DNA of 64,000 bases from Vibrio maritimus (GCA_003263775.1 JYJJ01000057.1:186001-250000), one strand, 5' to 3'. Shown: positions 20,516 through 31,459, counted from the stretch's first letter. Notes: generated by a model not told the origin, from the letters alone. Program-made: numbers and translations.

Positions 20516-21520
20516 ATGGCAACAATAAAAGACGTGGCAAAACTCGCAGGTGTGGGTGTTGGAACTGTTTCCAGATATTTATCTGGGAGCGCGTCAGTCT
20601 CATCCGCTTCTGGTGAAAAAGTAGCGTCTGCGATGGCGGAGTTAAATTATCGGCCAAACAGTATGGCGCGCTCGTTATCATCGAAGCGCTCAAACATTAT
20701 TGGCTTGTGGGTGCCTTCTTTTTCGGGCTCCTTTCATCGAAAGATGCTGCAAACCATCGAGCGAGAGCTAAGAAAGCGCGACAAGCATATTATTCTCGCC
20801 AATGCCGAGGATGCGAGAACGGATAAAGAGCGCATCGGCTGCCTAGATTACTTAATTGAACGTGACTGTGATGGAATTCTGATGTCGTGCCCGGAGCTTT
20901 CTGTCGTCGAATTGGCACGGATTGAGGCGCGCTATCCAAAGGTTGTGTTTATAAACAGAGACATTGAAGAGCTAATTGATAAGACCTTTTGTGTAAATCA
21001 CTACCAAGGAGGCCGATTAGCAGCAGAACACCTTATAGAGTTAGGGCACAAAGAGATTGCTATCGTGACAGGTCGAATGAATGCCCAAGATGCGCTCAGC
21101 CGACACCAAGGGTTTATTGACCGATTGGCCGAAGAGGGTATAGAGGTTGATGCTGACCTCATTGAGCATGGTGGTTACAGTTTTGAACTTGGTGAAGAAG
21201 CGACGCAGCGATTGATAGACAAAAAGCGTCCATTTACTGCGCTTTTCTGTGGAAATGACAACAGTGCAATGGCCGCGATTGCCACTCTTAACAAACAGGG
21301 TATTGCGGTTGGTAAGCAGGTATCGGTTGTCGGTTATGATGATATTGATATCTCTCAATATACGTCACCAGCTATGACGAGTGTGCGCATTCCTTTAGAA
21401 GATATCTCTATCAATGCCTGTCACCAGATCCTCAACTTATGCTACGGGGAATCTCTCCCTATCCAAACACGTTTTGAGCCGACACTGTCGGTTCGAGACT
21501 CAACTCACTCAGTAAAATAA
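20516..21520 (+). CDS. LacI-family transcription regulator
   Basis: 334-residue repressor. Helix-turn-helix at residues 3-25 (TIKDVAKLAGVGVGTVSRYL) and hinge helix with YRPNSMARSLSSKR. The effector domain is periplasmic-binding-protein like (NIIGLWVPSFSGSF, VFINRD, HYQGGRLAAEHLIELGH, FCGNDNSAMAAI, VSVVGYDDIDISQYTSPAMTSVRIP). It is divergent from the ABC operon and 34 bases upstream of the GH94 gene on the same strand, so it probably controls both. Frame is intact. Confidence 0.95.
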   Translation: MATIKDVAKLAGVGVGTVSRYLSGSASVSSASGEKVASAMAELNYRPNSMARSLSSKRSNIIGLWVPSFSGSFHRKMLQTIERELRKRDKHIILANAEDARTDKERIGCLDYLIERDCDGILMSCPELSVVELARIEARYPKVVFINRDIEELIDKTFCVNHYQGGRLAAEHLIELGHKEIAIVTGRMNAQDALSRHQGFIDRLAEEGIEVDADLIEHGGYSFELGEEATQRLIDKKRPFTALFCGNDNSAMAAIATLNKQGIAVGKQVSVVGYDDIDISQYTSPAMTSVRIPLEDISINACHQILNLCYGESLPIQTRFEPTLSVRDSTHSVK

Positions 21521-21554
21521 TCGCAAATAAAGTTGTACTTCAGAGGGAGATAGA

Positions 21555-23918
21555 ATGACGAACTACATTGAAGCTGGCGCACGTTTTTCGCTAGACAGCC
21601 CAACGTTGGTGCCAAATTCAGCGGGATACTTGTGGAATAAACATATGATGATTCACATGAATTGTCAGGCTACGCTGTCGCCCAATATATGAATCCAGAA
21701 CCGAAAAAATACGCCCATAATCCGAACATGGCTGCGACGAGTTTCATGCAGCCGGAGCAGCCTTATTTTGCACACCATCCGGGACGTTTTTTCTATCTTC
21801 GAGATGACGAAAGTGGAGAGCTTTTCTCTGCGCCATTTGCGCCTATTAAAGCTGAGCTGGACAGCTTTGAATTTCAACCTGGCCTCAGTGATATTAAGTG
21901 GAAGATCAAGCACTCAGATATTGAACTTGAGATAACACTGACACTCAGCCCGGACTTAGCTGCAGAGCTATGGCACGTCAAGGTGCGCAATAGTGACAGC
22001 CAATCAAGAAAGGTGTCATTGGTTCCGTATTTTCCTGTGGGATACATGTCCTGGATGAACATGGGCGCGCACTTTGATGATGAGCTTAACGCCGTGGTGT
22101 GTACGTCTATTACTCCCTACCAAAAGCTTGAAGATTACGCGAAGAACAAACATCTAAAAGACATTACGTACTTGGCGTGCGATGTTAAGCAACGCACTTT
22201 GAAACCAGTTTGCCTCGATTTGAAGGGCAGGGCGGTCTTCATAATCCAACAGGACTTAGCGACAAACGTAGCCTAAGTGACCAGCCAAGTCATTACGAAA
22301 TGCCAGCCTGTATTATGCAGTTTGAACTTGACCTACAGCCGGGAGATGAACGTGAGTACAACTTTGCTTTTGGCCCTGCATTAGATAAAGAAGAAATCGC
22401 TGACACGCTTGAGCTTACTCTAAGTGACAATAAAGCGCATGCAGCAGCGGATTACGCCAGCTACATTGAGTCTGGCAAAGGGGTTTTAAACATCTCAACG
22501 CCGGATAAGATCTTTGATCAGTTCGTCAACAACTGGCTTCCTAGACAAGTGTTCTACCATGGCGATACTCATCGACTGACCACCGATCCGCAAACGCGTA
22601 ACTACCTGCAAGATGGGATGGGGATGGCCTATGTTAACCACGAGGCGACAAAACAGGTCATCCTTACTTCACTGAGCCAGCAAAAGCGCGATGGTGAAAT
22701 GCCTGACGGTATTTTGTTAACTCCGGAAGCAGAGCTGAAATACATCAACCAAATACCACACACGGATCATTCTGTTTGGCTTACGCTGATCCTTGAGTCT
22801 TATATTAACGAGACTAATGACTGGGCGATTCTTGATGAGCTACTGACCTGGCATGATTCTGATGACGAGAGCACCGTCTTAGAACACATGAACATGGCAA
22901 TGCGCCATATGTGCGGCGCACGTGATGAACGTGGTTTGCCCTATATTGCTCAAGGTGACTGGTGTGACCCTATGAATATGGTAGGGCCAAAGGGTAAAGG
23001 CGTGTCAGGGTGGCTCACTCAAGCACTCAGTTTTGCTCTGCAATCATGGATACGTCTATCGCGTGATGTAAATGATGCTAACGAGTTAGATAAGTTCCAA
23101 CAGACCGTTGATGAGCTCGTTGTGATTGCGGATGAATACCTATGGAAGGGAGATTGGTACGCACGAGGTATTACCGATGACGGAGTGACATTTGGAGTTC
23201 CAGAGGATAAAGAAGGGCGTATTTTCTTGAATACCCAAAGCTGGGCATTCCTTGCAATATGCCCAATGCACTGCAAACCGAGAGAATGTTAAAGGCTGTA
23301 GATGAGCAGTTGGATACCCCCTACGGCGTGATGCTGTGTGCGCCAGCATTTACTGCAATGCGTGAAGATGTGGGTCGCGTAACGCAAAAATGGCCAGGCT
23401 CAGGCGAAAATGGTTCCGTCTACAACCATGCCGCCGCATTCTATGCAGCAAGCATGTACCACATTAATCAGACAGATAGAGCATTCGGCACATTACGAAA
23501 AATGCTGGCCGATCCAGAGTGTGAGTCTTTTGCTCAAAGAGGACAGCTTCCACTTTATATTCCAAACTACTATCGCGGCGCTTACTACCAGTATCCCGAC
23601 ACAGCAGGACGTTCGAGTAACCTCTTCAATACCGGTACCGGGGCTTGGTTCTATCGCCTAGTTATCGAAAATCTGTTTGGTCTTAAGGGATGCAAAGAAG
23701 GGTTGATGATTTCGCCTCAGTTACCTTCTGACTGGCAACAAGCAAGCGTGAAGCGTGAGTTTAGGGGTGCGATATTTGACGTTCAATATCAATTGGTGAG
23801 TGATAAGAATCGAGTTTGCATTGAGGTTGATGGAGTAGTGCTATCTAGTAACTTGATAGAAAATATTGTTGTAGGTAAGCATTACTCAGTAGTGGTTAAT
23901 TATCACAATGGTGAGTGA
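21555..23918 (+). CDS. GH94 glycoside phosphorylase, cellobionate/NdvB-like subgroup, three frame breaks
   Basis: Cytoplasmic inverting phosphorylase of about 789 residues that splits a beta-glucoside with phosphate to give alpha-glucose-1-phosphate. The ATG at 21555 has a GAGGGAGA site. The frame is restored by one base each near 21670 (NCQGYAVAQYMNP), 22190 (join into THFETSLPRFEG) and 23257 (FLANMPNALQTERML). Family features are the N-terminal beta-sandwich, the catalytic acid Asp probably in AQGDWCDPMNMVG, and the phosphate-site region NTGTGAWFYR. The length and the DWCDPMN motif recall cellobionic acid phosphorylases more than cellobiose or chitobiose phosphorylases, but this is from memory and not tested. 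The linked lactonase fits an aldonate-ended substrate. Confidence 0.83.
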
Positions 23919-23965
23919 GAAAAACAGCTAAGCACCAAAATGTAGCTGCTGGTTAATCAATAATG

Positions 23966-24000
23966 AAATGCCTCTAAAGTTTAGCTTTAGGGGCATTTTT
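23966..24000 (+). terminator. Rho-independent terminator after GH94 gene
   Basis: AAATGCC-TCTAAAG pairs with CTTTAGGGGCATTT, followed by a run of T. It ends the LacI-GH94 transcript. Confidence 0.8.
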
Positions 24001-24166
24001 GATCATGTAATTGGCGGCATACTCTTGTTAACTGCTCTATCAAATATTGAGGGCCTTTGGATCTCTACTGTTTTTCTTCTGTCATCAAATGGCCGTTTTT
24101 GTGTTCTAAGCACGTTTATGATGAGTACATCAGCTAACAATGCTCAACAGAAACGAGGAACACGAC

Positions 24167-25428
24167 ATGAAAAAGCTAATTACTAACGCGAACGTTTTTA
24201 ATGGTACTGATGACAAGCTTATCGAGAACGTATCGGTTCTTATTAAAGACAATCTTATCACTCAAATTGGTGATGTAGACCCATCAATCGCAGATGAAAT
24301 TATTGATGCGAAAGGCGGGACTGTAATGCCTGGTCTAATCGACGCTCATGTTCACATCACGCTATCTGCGGGCTTTACGACGCTTGATGCTATGACGAGA
24401 GAAGAGATTGCCATCCGTTCAGCGAAAATATCTCAAGAAATGCTGATGCGTGGGTTTACGACTTGTCGCGATGTTGGTGGCAATACGCTCGGTCTTAAAA
24501 ATGCCATTGATAGCGGATACGCAACAGGTCCCCGTATCTTGCCTTCCCAGGCGGCAATTTCTCAGACGTGTGGCCATTCAGACTATCGACAAAATCAAGC
24601 GCAAGAACGACTAGCCAACGGACATGAAGATTCGCCTTTGATGAAAACAGGCACTTTCAAAGTAGCCGATGGTCGTGCCGAAGTGATGAAAGCCGTTCGT
24701 GAGCAACTGTTTTTAGGCGCATCACAAATCAAAATAATGGCGGGTGGTGGTGCATCTTCAACGTTCGATCCGCTAGATACACTTCAATTCACACTTGATG
24801 AAATGAAAGCTGCAGTAGAAGCGGCATCTGACTATGGTACCTATGTAGCAGCGCATATCCACACCATTCCGGCAATGAAAAGAGCAGCCGAAGCTGGAGT
24901 TAAGTGCTTTGAGCACGCCACGATTATGGATGACGAAGTTGCCAGATCATCAAAGAGAAAGGAATTTGGGTTGTACCGTCTTACTTCACTTCTTCTTTGA
25001 TTGCTGAACGTAAAATTCCGCTACCTAACGAAGAGACGTATCGCAAGACCGAGCGTGTAGGTAAGGCGATGTTCAAGTCAGCGGATTTGATTAAGAAGTA
25101 CCAAATCGAAAACTTGGCGTTCGGCACGGACTGTGTCGGTACAACTAATGTCCATGAAACTCAGATGCAAGAGCTAGGCGCAATTGAAAAAACGTTCGAC
25201 ACGATTACCGCCTTGCGAATGGCAACATCAAACTGTGGACGACTGTTTGAAATGTCTACTTATCAGCACCCTTACCAAGAAGGTAAGCTGGGGCAAATCG
25301 TAGAAGGGGCGTATGCCGACCTGCTAATTATCGATGGTAATCCGTTGGAAGGCGTTGGGTGTGTGATGAGCGATGAGGCTAAGAAAGTGATTATGAAAGA
25401 TGGTGAGATTTACAAAAACACACTGTAA
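24167..25428 (+). CDS. Metal-dependent amidohydrolase (prolidase/imidazolonepropionase-related), one frame break
   Basis: Binuclear-metal TIM-barrel hydrolase of about 420 residues. Ligands visible are HVH in PGLIDAHVHITLSAG, the likely carbamylated Lys in SQIKIMAGGGASS, His in VAAHIHTIPAM and CFEHATIM, and Asp in FGTDCVGT. The start at 24167 (MKKLITNANVFNGT) has a GAGG site and is preferred over the in-frame ATG at 24140. The frame breaks at about 24945; restoring one C gives EVAQIIKEKGIWVVPSYFTS and joins both halves. Family members cut dipeptides or cyclic amides; the substrate here is unknown. It stands alone between two terminators. Confidence 0.87.
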
Positions 25429-25452
25429 TGAGCACGTTGTAATGAGATAGAG

Positions 25453-25476
25453 AAAAGAGCCGTATGGCTCTTTTTT
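25453..25476 (+). terminator. Rho-independent terminator after amidohydrolase
   Basis: AAAAGAGCC pairs with GGCTCTTTT around GTAT, followed by a T-run. Confidence 0.85.
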
Positions 25477-25626
25477 CATTTACGACACCTTTGTAAGGTG
25501 AGTGCTCATGCAAGCAAAGCGCTGTACCTTTTTTGAGTCAGCGACTCATCCCATGTTAAGGATGTAACGTATGTCCGCCTCCAAACGTTTTACTAATGCG
25601 AAACAAGTCGTCGCATCGTCCTAACC

Positions 25627-25642
25627 TGTGATGTGATTCACG
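25627..25642. promoter_or_regulatory. CRP-like site upstream of uhpT
   Basis: TGTGA-N6-TCACG matches the CRP consensus (TGTGA-N6-TCACA) at all but one position. It lies in the 434-base gap before uhpT. In E. coli uhpT is activated by CRP together with UhpA, with the CRP site on the distal side, the same arrangement as here. Confidence 0.7.
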
Positions 25643-25663
25643 TATTCGTGGTTAACCTGCAAG

Positions 25664-25684
25664 TACTAGGAATTTTTCCTAGTA
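25664..25684. promoter_or_regulatory. Perfect palindrome, candidate UhpA site
   Basis: TACTAGGAA pairs exactly with TTCCTAGTA around TTT, about 37 bases downstream of the CRP-like site and 180 bases before the uhpT start. Position and symmetry fit the UhpA activator. The rest of the 434-base gap shows no gene. Confidence 0.55.
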
Positions 25685-25862
25685 TTCCTAAGACCGCCTC
25701 TCAAGCCATTCTCCCAGCCAGTTTTTACACTCTTGCTCATAGATTTTCAGCGTTATTAGCGCTGTTCCTCAAACGAATTTACTTTTTGCACCATACCAAG
25801 ATCGGCGTTGGGTCGCTCTTTGGGTAGTGCAGTCCCTTATGTTGAGAGTCTAAGGATTCATC

Positions 25863-27254
25863 ATGTTGAAATTTCTAGAGCAAGTGCGTAAGCCGACGTT
25901 GGATCTTCCCGTCGAGCAAAGACGCAAAATGTGGTTTAAACCCTTCTTACAGTCCTACTTAGTGGTCTTTATCGGTTACATGACCATGTACCTAATCCGT
26001 AAGAACTTCAATATCGCACAAAACGATATGATTTCTGAATACGGACTGTCCATGACAGAACTTGGTTTGATTGGCCTTGGTTTCTCCATCACTTACGGTA
26101 TTGGTAAAACCGTGGTGTCCTACTATGCCGATGGCAAGAACACCAAACAGTTCCTTCCGTTTATGCTGATCCTCTCAGGTCTCGCTATGCTTGGCTTCAG
26201 CTTCAGTATGGGTGGTGGCAGCGTTAGTTTATTCCTCATGATTGCGTTCTATGCACTAAGCGGTTTCTTCCAAAGTACCGGTGGGCCGTCTAGTTACTCA
26301 ACCATTACTAAGTGGACGCCACGTAACAAGCGTGGTTCATACCTTGGCCTTTGGAACATGTCGCACAACGTAGGCGGTGCAGGTGCGGCGGGTGTTGCAC
26401 TATTCGGTGCTAACTACCTGTTTGATGGTCACGTTATTGGTATGTTTGTGTTCCCATCTCTGATTGCTTTAGTGGTTGGTTTCTTTGGTCTTCGTTACGG
26501 TAGTGACTCTCCAGAAGCTTACGGTCTAGGTAAAGTAGAAGAGTTATTTGATGAAGCGGTGAGTGAAGAAGACGAAGCGGCTGAAGAAAATCAGATGACT
26601 AAGCGCGAGATCTTTGTTGAATATGTCCTTAAGAACAAAGTGATTTGGTTGCTGTGTTTTGCCAACATCTTCTTGTACATCGTGCGTATCGGTATCGACC
26701 AATGGTCAACGGTTTATGCCTATCAAGAACTTGGTTTATCAAAAGAAACGGCAATATCTGGCTTCACTTTATTCGAAGTCGGTGCGTTAGTGGGTACCTT
26801 ACTTTGGGGTTATCTGTCTGATTTGGCGAATGGTCGTCGTGCTCTGGTAGCGTGTGTGTCACTAGCGCTAATCATTGTAAGCTTGGAATTCTATCAACAT
26901 GCGACCAGTGAATTTATGTATCTTGCATCGCTATTTGTCTTAGGTTTCCTAGTCTTTGGTCCTCAACTACTAATTGGTGTAGCGGCAGTAGGTTTCGTTC
27001 CTAAGAAAGCCATCAGCGTTGCCGACGGCGTGAAAGGGACGTTTGCTTACCTCATTGGTGACAGCTTCGCGAAGTTAGGTTTAGGTATGATTGCCGATGG
27101 TACGCCTATCTTTGGTCTAACAGGATGGAAAGGTACCTTTGCGGCGCTGGATACATCTGCTGCGATTTGCATCGGTCTATTGGTCTTCGTTGCTATCGCA
27201 GAAGAGAAGAAAATTCGTAAAGCTAAGAAGCAGTTACAACAAGCTACCGCTTAA
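25863..27254 (+). CDS. uhpT: Hexose-phosphate antiporter UhpT
   Basis: Inner-membrane 12-helix organophosphate:phosphate antiporter of the major facilitator superfamily, 463 residues, the same length as E. coli UhpT. The substrate-binding Arg46 is in YLIRKNFN and the second essential Arg is in [10 protein letters not shown]. Other family features are [16 protein letters not shown] and [23 protein letters not shown] charged acidic stretch (about residues 225-242) marks the central cytoplasmic loop. Its own upstream region holds a CRP-like site and a palindrome. It is followed by a terminator and then uhpABC. In Vibrio, related transporters may also take up other phosphorylated compounds. Confidence 0.95.
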   Translation: MLKFLEQVRKPTLDLPVEQRRKMWFKPFLQSYLVVFIGYMTMYLIRKNFNIAQNDMISEYGLSMTELGLIGLGFSITYGIGKTVVSYYADGKNTKQFLPFMLILSGLAMLGFSFSMGGGSVSLFLMIAFYALSGFFQSTGGPSSYSTITKWTPRNKRGSYLGLWNMSHNVGGAGAAGVALFGANYLFDGHVIGMFVFPSLIALVVGFFGLRYGSDSPEAYGLGKVEELFDEAVSEEDEAAEENQMTKREIFVEYVLKNKVIWLLCFANIFLYIVRIGIDQWSTVYAYQELGLSKETAISGFTLFEVGALVGTLLWGYLSDLANGRRALVACVSLALIIVSLEFYQHATSEFMYLASLFVLGFLVFGPQLLIGVAAVGFVPKKAISVADGVKGTFAYLIGDSFAKLGLGMIADGTPIFGLTGWKGTFAALDTSAAICIGLLVFVAIAEEKKIRKAKKQLQQATA

Positions 27255-27263
27255 TATCCCCCT

Positions 27264-27331
27264 AAAAGCGCTGTCTAAGGTTTCGCATTTGGTTTGCCTG
27301 AGCCATTGGAATCATAGATAGCGCTTTTTTT
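27264..27331 (+). terminator. Terminator between uhpT and uhpA
   Basis: AAAAGCGCTGTCT pairs with AGATAGCGCTTTT (one non-standard pair) across a structured loop and is followed by TTT. The stem is long and the T-run good. Confidence 0.7.
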
Positions 27332-27412
27332 AGAACTAAACACTATTTGCTTAATCGATGCGTCGGCGTTAAGTTACCCCATTTTTAGCCTTTCTCTAGT
27401 TGGTATTTCATC

Positions 27413-28024
27413 ATGATCAATGTTGTTTTAGTGGATGATCACATCATCGTACGTTCTGGATTTGCTCAATTACTCAATCTAGAGGAAGACATTAATGTAG
27501 TGGGTGAATTTAGCTCGGTTGAAGAAGCTAAAAGAGGTCTGCCGGGCAGTGGTGTACAGGTATGTATTCTGGATATTTCGATGCCGGACGAAAGTGGTCT
27601 CGCGTTACTTGAATCGATGCCCAAGGACATTGCCTGTGTGATGCTTAGTGTGCATGACTCTCCTGCTATGGTGGAAAAGGCATTGGAATTAGGCGCACTG
27701 GGTTATTTGACCAAACGTTGCAGTCCTGATGAGCTGATTCAAGCGGTGAGAACCAGTGCCAACGGCGGTTGTTATCTTACCCCGGATATTGCCATGAAAC
27801 TGGCTTCTCCAAGACCGTTCCAACAAGCCTTATCTCGACTCACTAAACGTGAATATGAAGTGTCAGAGCTCTTGGCGACGGGACTCGATGTGAAGGCGGT
27901 AGCGGCCGAACTTGGATTAAGCCATAAAACCGTTCATGTCCATCGTGCTAATGCACTGGATAAACTTGCTGTCAAAAACAATGTGGAACTTGCCAAGTTG
28001 TTTAGAGCCGAAGCGACGTTGTAA
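27413..28024 (+). CDS. uhpA: Two-component response regulator UhpA
   Basis: NarL/FixJ-type regulator of 203 residues. Receiver domain with acidic pocket VDDH and phospho-acceptor Asp54 in [12 protein letters not shown], the same position as in E. coli. The C-terminal LuxR-type helix-turn-helix reads [45 protein letters not shown] (approximate residues 140-185, shortened here to its role). It activates uhpT when external glucose-6-phosphate is sensed. The stop overlaps the uhpB start by one base, so the two are translated together. Confidence 0.95.
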   Translation: MINVVLVDDHIIVRSGFAQLLNLEEDINVVGEFSSVEEAKRGLPGSGVQVCILDISMPDESGLALLESMPKDIACVMLSVHDSPAMVEKALELGALGYLTKRCSPDELIQAVRTSANGGCYLTPDIAMKLASPRPFQQALSRLTKREYEVSELLATGLDVKAVAAELGLSHKTVHVHRANALDKLAVKNNVELAKLFRAEATL

Positions 28025-29535
28025 TGCGAACGTACCTTGTTGCCAGCGCCAGTGCATGGCTGATAACCCTGTGCAGTTGGTTTTGCTTATGGGTGATTTC
28101 CTATTACTTTGTTAACGACGCTGAGTTGGCCATTCTGTTTTTCCCGTTCGCCCTTAGGCTTGGTATTACTCTGCATGCCGCTAAAAAATACTGGGTTGCC
28201 GTTTATGCTGCGGAGTGGTGCTTAACCATCTCTCTGGCTATTTTGCTTGCGCAGCCTCAGTGGTCGGCCATATTGGTTGCTAGTGTGCTGAGTATCCCTG
28301 TTGCCTTGGTTGCTGAGCGTTATTATCAAGGTGCTCAGTGGCGACGATTACTCATTCAAGCCACAGCGATTGTTGCCTGCGCCCTGATTAACATGCTTGC
28401 TGTTGGTAGTCACAGTGACTCTCTGAGTTTCGTCGGTTTGGTGAGTATTACGGCGGGGCTTATGCTGGTGCCGAGTTGTTACCTCATCTGGAACTACCTG
28501 TTTCAAAGTACTTGGCGACCTTTAACGTCTAACCTCATCCATCAACCAATTGAATTTCACTATAAGCCCATTTTACTGTTCATTGCGCTGTTTGCAGTGA
28601 GCATTTCTCTGCAAGTTGGGCTGCCCGACGAGCTCAGGCGCTTTGCTCCTTTCTGCTTGGCGATACCCATCATCTTGCTTGCGTTTCGTTATGGATGGCA
28701 GGGCGCTTTGCTAGGTACGCTTCTTAATAGCTGCGCATTAATCGCGGCGCGTAGTGGGGTGTCACAGTTAGAAGTTACGGACCTGCTGCTATCAATAAGT
28801 GCTCAATCATTAACGGGAATACTATTGGGCATGGCGGTACAGAGACAGCGCGATTTAAACCATCAGCTTCGCTCTGAACTTACTCGCAATAAGCACTTAG
28901 CGAAACAGTTGGTGCAAGCGGAAGAGTCGGTGCGTAAGGACATTGCTCGCGAGCTACATGATGAAATTGGTCAGAACATCACTGCTATTCGAACGCAAGC
29001 GAGCATTATTAAGCGCGTCAATAACCCTGACTTGAGCATTGGTTGCGCTGATACCATTGAATCCTTGTCTCTGAATGTCTATGACACCACAAAAGGACTG
29101 CTTACTCGATTAAGACCAAAAACCTTGGATGATTTGGACGTGATCTCTGCCATTCAGCAAATGGTGCGTGAGATGGAGTTTGAACAGCTTGGTATTGAAG
29201 TTGAGTTTACTGTCGACAATGTAAGCCAGCGAGTGCTCTCAGATATGATGGAGGTGACTTTGTTCCGTTTATGCCAAGAAGCGCTGAACAACATTCTCAA
29301 ATACGCTCAAGCCAAACAGGTGCGAATCGAAATCGTCATTGATGCAACAATCACGCTAAAGGTTGCAGATGATGGGATTGGCTTTCCGCTTCAAGATAGC
29401 CAAAAAGGGTTTGGCCTTAAAGGCATGAAAGAGCGTGTTCAAGCGTTAGGTGGCCAGTTTGAGATTCGCAGTGTTGTTGACGGAGATGAAACCCAACGTG
29501 GGACCGAAATTGATGCACGACTTCCATTGGTGTAG
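28024..29535 (+). CDS. uhpB: Sensor histidine kinase UhpB
   Basis: 503-residue membrane kinase. The N-terminal 270 residues form a MASE1-like block of about eight membrane helices. The HisKA_3 dimerisation domain carries the phospho-acceptor His312 in IARELHDEIGQN, and the ATPase domain has the N-box LCQEALNNILKYA and DDGIGFP and GFGLKGMKERV G-boxes. UhpB phosphorylates UhpA; it is itself held and activated by UhpC. It directly overlaps uhpA and is followed after 11 bases by uhpC. Confidence 0.95.
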   Translation: MRTYLVASASAWLITLCSWFCLWVISYYFVNDAELAILFFPFALRLGITLHAAKKYWVAVYAAEWCLTISLAILLAQPQWSAILVASVLSIPVALVAERYYQGAQWRRLLIQATAIVACALINMLAVGSHSDSLSFVGLVSITAGLMLVPSCYLIWNYLFQSTWRPLTSNLIHQPIEFHYKPILLFIALFAVSISLQVGLPDELRRFAPFCLAIPIILLAFRYGWQGALLGTLLNSCALIAARSGVSQLEVTDLLLSISAQSLTGILLGMAVQRQRDLNHQLRSELTRNKHLAKQLVQAEESVRKDIARELHDEIGQNITAIRTQASIIKRVNNPDLSIGCADTIESLSLNVYDTTKGLLTRLRPKTLDDLDVISAIQQMVREMEFEQLGIEVEFTVDNVSQRVLSDMMEVTLFRLCQEALNNILKYAQAKQVRIEIVIDATITLKVADDGIGFPLQDSQKGFGLKGMKERVQALGGQFEIRSVVDGDETQRGTEIDARLPLV

Positions 29536-29546
29536 CGGGGTAGTTC

Positions 29547-30857
29547 ATGACAGTCAAAGTAGCAGAACAACAGATGAAACATCAAGATAGCGCGAGTGTC
29601 GATACTCGCTATCGGTACTGGCGTTTTCACATCATGCTGGGAATGTATCTCGGCTATGCCGGTTTTTATCTGACCCGAAAAACCTTCAATTACACCGCGC
29701 CTGCACTTATTGCCGACCTTGGTTTAGACAAGGGAGACATCGGCATGATGGGCACCATGTTCTATTTGATGTATGGGCTATCAAAATTTGTCTCAGGTAT
29801 TATTTCAGACCGTTCCAACCCTCGTTACTTTATGGGCATCGGGCTTATTGCCAGTGGAGTGGTTAATATTGTCTTTGGTTTGTCGAGTTCGCTGTTTGTT
29901 CTTGCGAGCTTGTGGATTCTTAATGCTTGGTTCCAAGGTTGGGGCTGGCCGTCCTGTTCCAAACTTTTGACCACTTGGTACTCTAGAACCGAAAGAGGAT
30001 TTTTCTGGTCGCTTTGGAATACGGCACATAATGTCGGCGGCGCGATGATCCCTTTGCTGGTGGGCTTTTTAACCTTTCACTATAGCTGGCGTGAAGGGTT
30101 TATTATTCCGGGCGTAATAAGCGTGATGATAGGTCTGTTTCTCTGTTGGCGACTGCGTGATAAACCCACGTCAATGGGACTGCCTACCGTAGGTCAATGG
30201 CGCAATGATAAGTTAGAACTGGCCCAAGAAAACGATGGAGTAGGGCTGAAGCCGAAACAGATTCTCTGGTCGTACGTTCTCAACAATAAGTACATCTGGT
30301 TGCTCGCTTTTAGCTACGTGTTGGTTTACATCGTGCGCACGGCGATTAATGACTGGGGTAACTTGTATCTGACTGAGCAACACGACTACAGCTTGATCAA
30401 TGCCAATGCGTCTGTATCTTTGTTTGAGGTAGGCGGCTTCGTGGGGTCTTTAGTCGCAGGTTGGGGCTCAGACAAGCTATTTGGTGGTAACCGTGGGCCA
30501 ATGAATCTGATTTTTGCGATGGGGATTTTCCTATCTGTGGCTGCGCTATGGTTGATGCCGTTGACCAACTTTGTGTTTCAATCTGCCGGTTTCTTTGCCA
30601 TTGGTTTTTTTGTCTTTGGACCGCAGATGCTCATTGGTATGGCGGCGGCTGAGTGTTCACATAAAGACTCAGCAGGTGCGGCTACAGGGTTCGTGGGGCT
30701 CTTCGCGTACATGGGGGCTGCGCTTGCTGGTTATCCGCTCGCTTTAGTGCTAGAGCATTTTCATTGGACAGGGTTCTTTGTGGTGATCTCGGTTTGTTCC
30801 GCTGTTATCGGTCTACTACTGTTACCCTTCTTGCAAGCACAATTTAGCCAGCGTTAA
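29547..30857 (+). CDS. uhpC: Glucose-6-phosphate sensor/transporter-like protein UhpC
   Basis: 436-residue major facilitator protein paralogous to UhpT. It has the family segment YLTRKTFNYTAPALI near residue 40, WYSRTERGFFWSLWNTAHNVGG, and YVLVYIVRTAINDWG with the second conserved Arg. Known role: senses external glucose-6-phosphate and activates UhpB. The gene ends the uhpABC operon. Within the translated start region, MTVKVAEQQ precedes a polar segment of about 25 residues before the first helix. No clear terminator was seen after it. Confidence 0.93.
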   Translation: MTVKVAEQQMKHQDSASVDTRYRYWRFHIMLGMYLGYAGFYLTRKTFNYTAPALIADLGLDKGDIGMMGTMFYLMYGLSKFVSGIISDRSNPRYFMGIGLIASGVVNIVFGLSSSLFVLASLWILNAWFQGWGWPSCSKLLTTWYSRTERGFFWSLWNTAHNVGGAMIPLLVGFLTFHYSWREGFIIPGVISVMIGLFLCWRLRDKPTSMGLPTVGQWRNDKLELAQENDGVGLKPKQILWSYVLNNKYIWLLAFSYVLVYIVRTAINDWGNLYLTEQHDYSLINANASVSLFEVGGFVGSLVAGWGSDKLFGGNRGPMNLIFAMGIFLSVAALWLMPLTNFVFQSAGFFAIGFFVFGPQMLIGMAAAECSHKDSAGAATGFVGLFAYMGAALAGYPLALVLEHFHWTGFFVVISVCSAVIGLLLLPFLQAQFSQR

Positions 30858-31023
30858 TGCATTCACCAACCTAGCTTTCGATTTACAACTCTTCCAGAGC
30901 TAGGGTCATATTACAGTACACTTGCAAACAAAAAAGTTGAGGGGGTTTCCCTCAATATCAAACATCGTAATTCGCACTTTTTTACTACACTGTTATCCAA
31001 GGAAACAGAGGCTAGGAATCATA

Positions 31024-31395
31024 ATGAACAGCAAGAACAATGTACTTGGTGAGCCGTTGGAGGTGTGCAGTTGTAAGCCCAATACTGGATATTTTAGAGA
31101 TGGTTTCTGTCGCACAGCGGGTAGCGATATGGGTCAACACACTATCTGCGCTGTCATGACTGAGGACTTTCTTGGTTTTACTAAAACCCGTGGCAATGAT
31201 CTTTCTACTCCCAGACCAGAGTTTGACTTTCCGGGATTAAAACCGGGTGACCGCTGGTGCCTTTGTGCACTGCGTTGGAAAGAGGCATGGCAAGTAGGAA
31301 TGGCTCCATTAGTTGTACTAGCTAGTTGTGAAGAAAGCTCCCTTGAAATTGTTCCACTCGATGTATTGAAGATGTATTCCACTACCTCAGTTTAA
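31024..31395 (+). CDS. DUF2237 family protein
   Basis: 123-residue cytoplasmic protein of unknown function. The start at 31024 (MNSKNNVLGEPLEVCS) is preferred over an in-frame upstream start at 30922, which adds an unlike tail; the upstream GAGGC lies at about 10 bases. The conserved family blocks are LGEPLEVCS, GQHTICAVMTEDFL, PRPEFDFPGLKPGDRWCLCA and RWKEAW. These small proteins are widespread in proteobacteria, with no established activity. It is followed after 64 bases by a zinc peptidase gene. Confidence 0.88.
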   Translation: MNSKNNVLGEPLEVCSCKPNTGYFRDGFCRTAGSDMGQHTICAVMTEDFLGFTKTRGNDLSTPRPEFDFPGLKPGDRWCLCALRWKEAWQVGMAPLVVLASCEESSLEIVPLDVLKMYSTTSV

Positions 31396-31459
31396 CCGCT
31401 CGTCGTATTTGTGCGTATAATGCTATCAGTCACATAATAGCCAATAGCATACGGATTTA

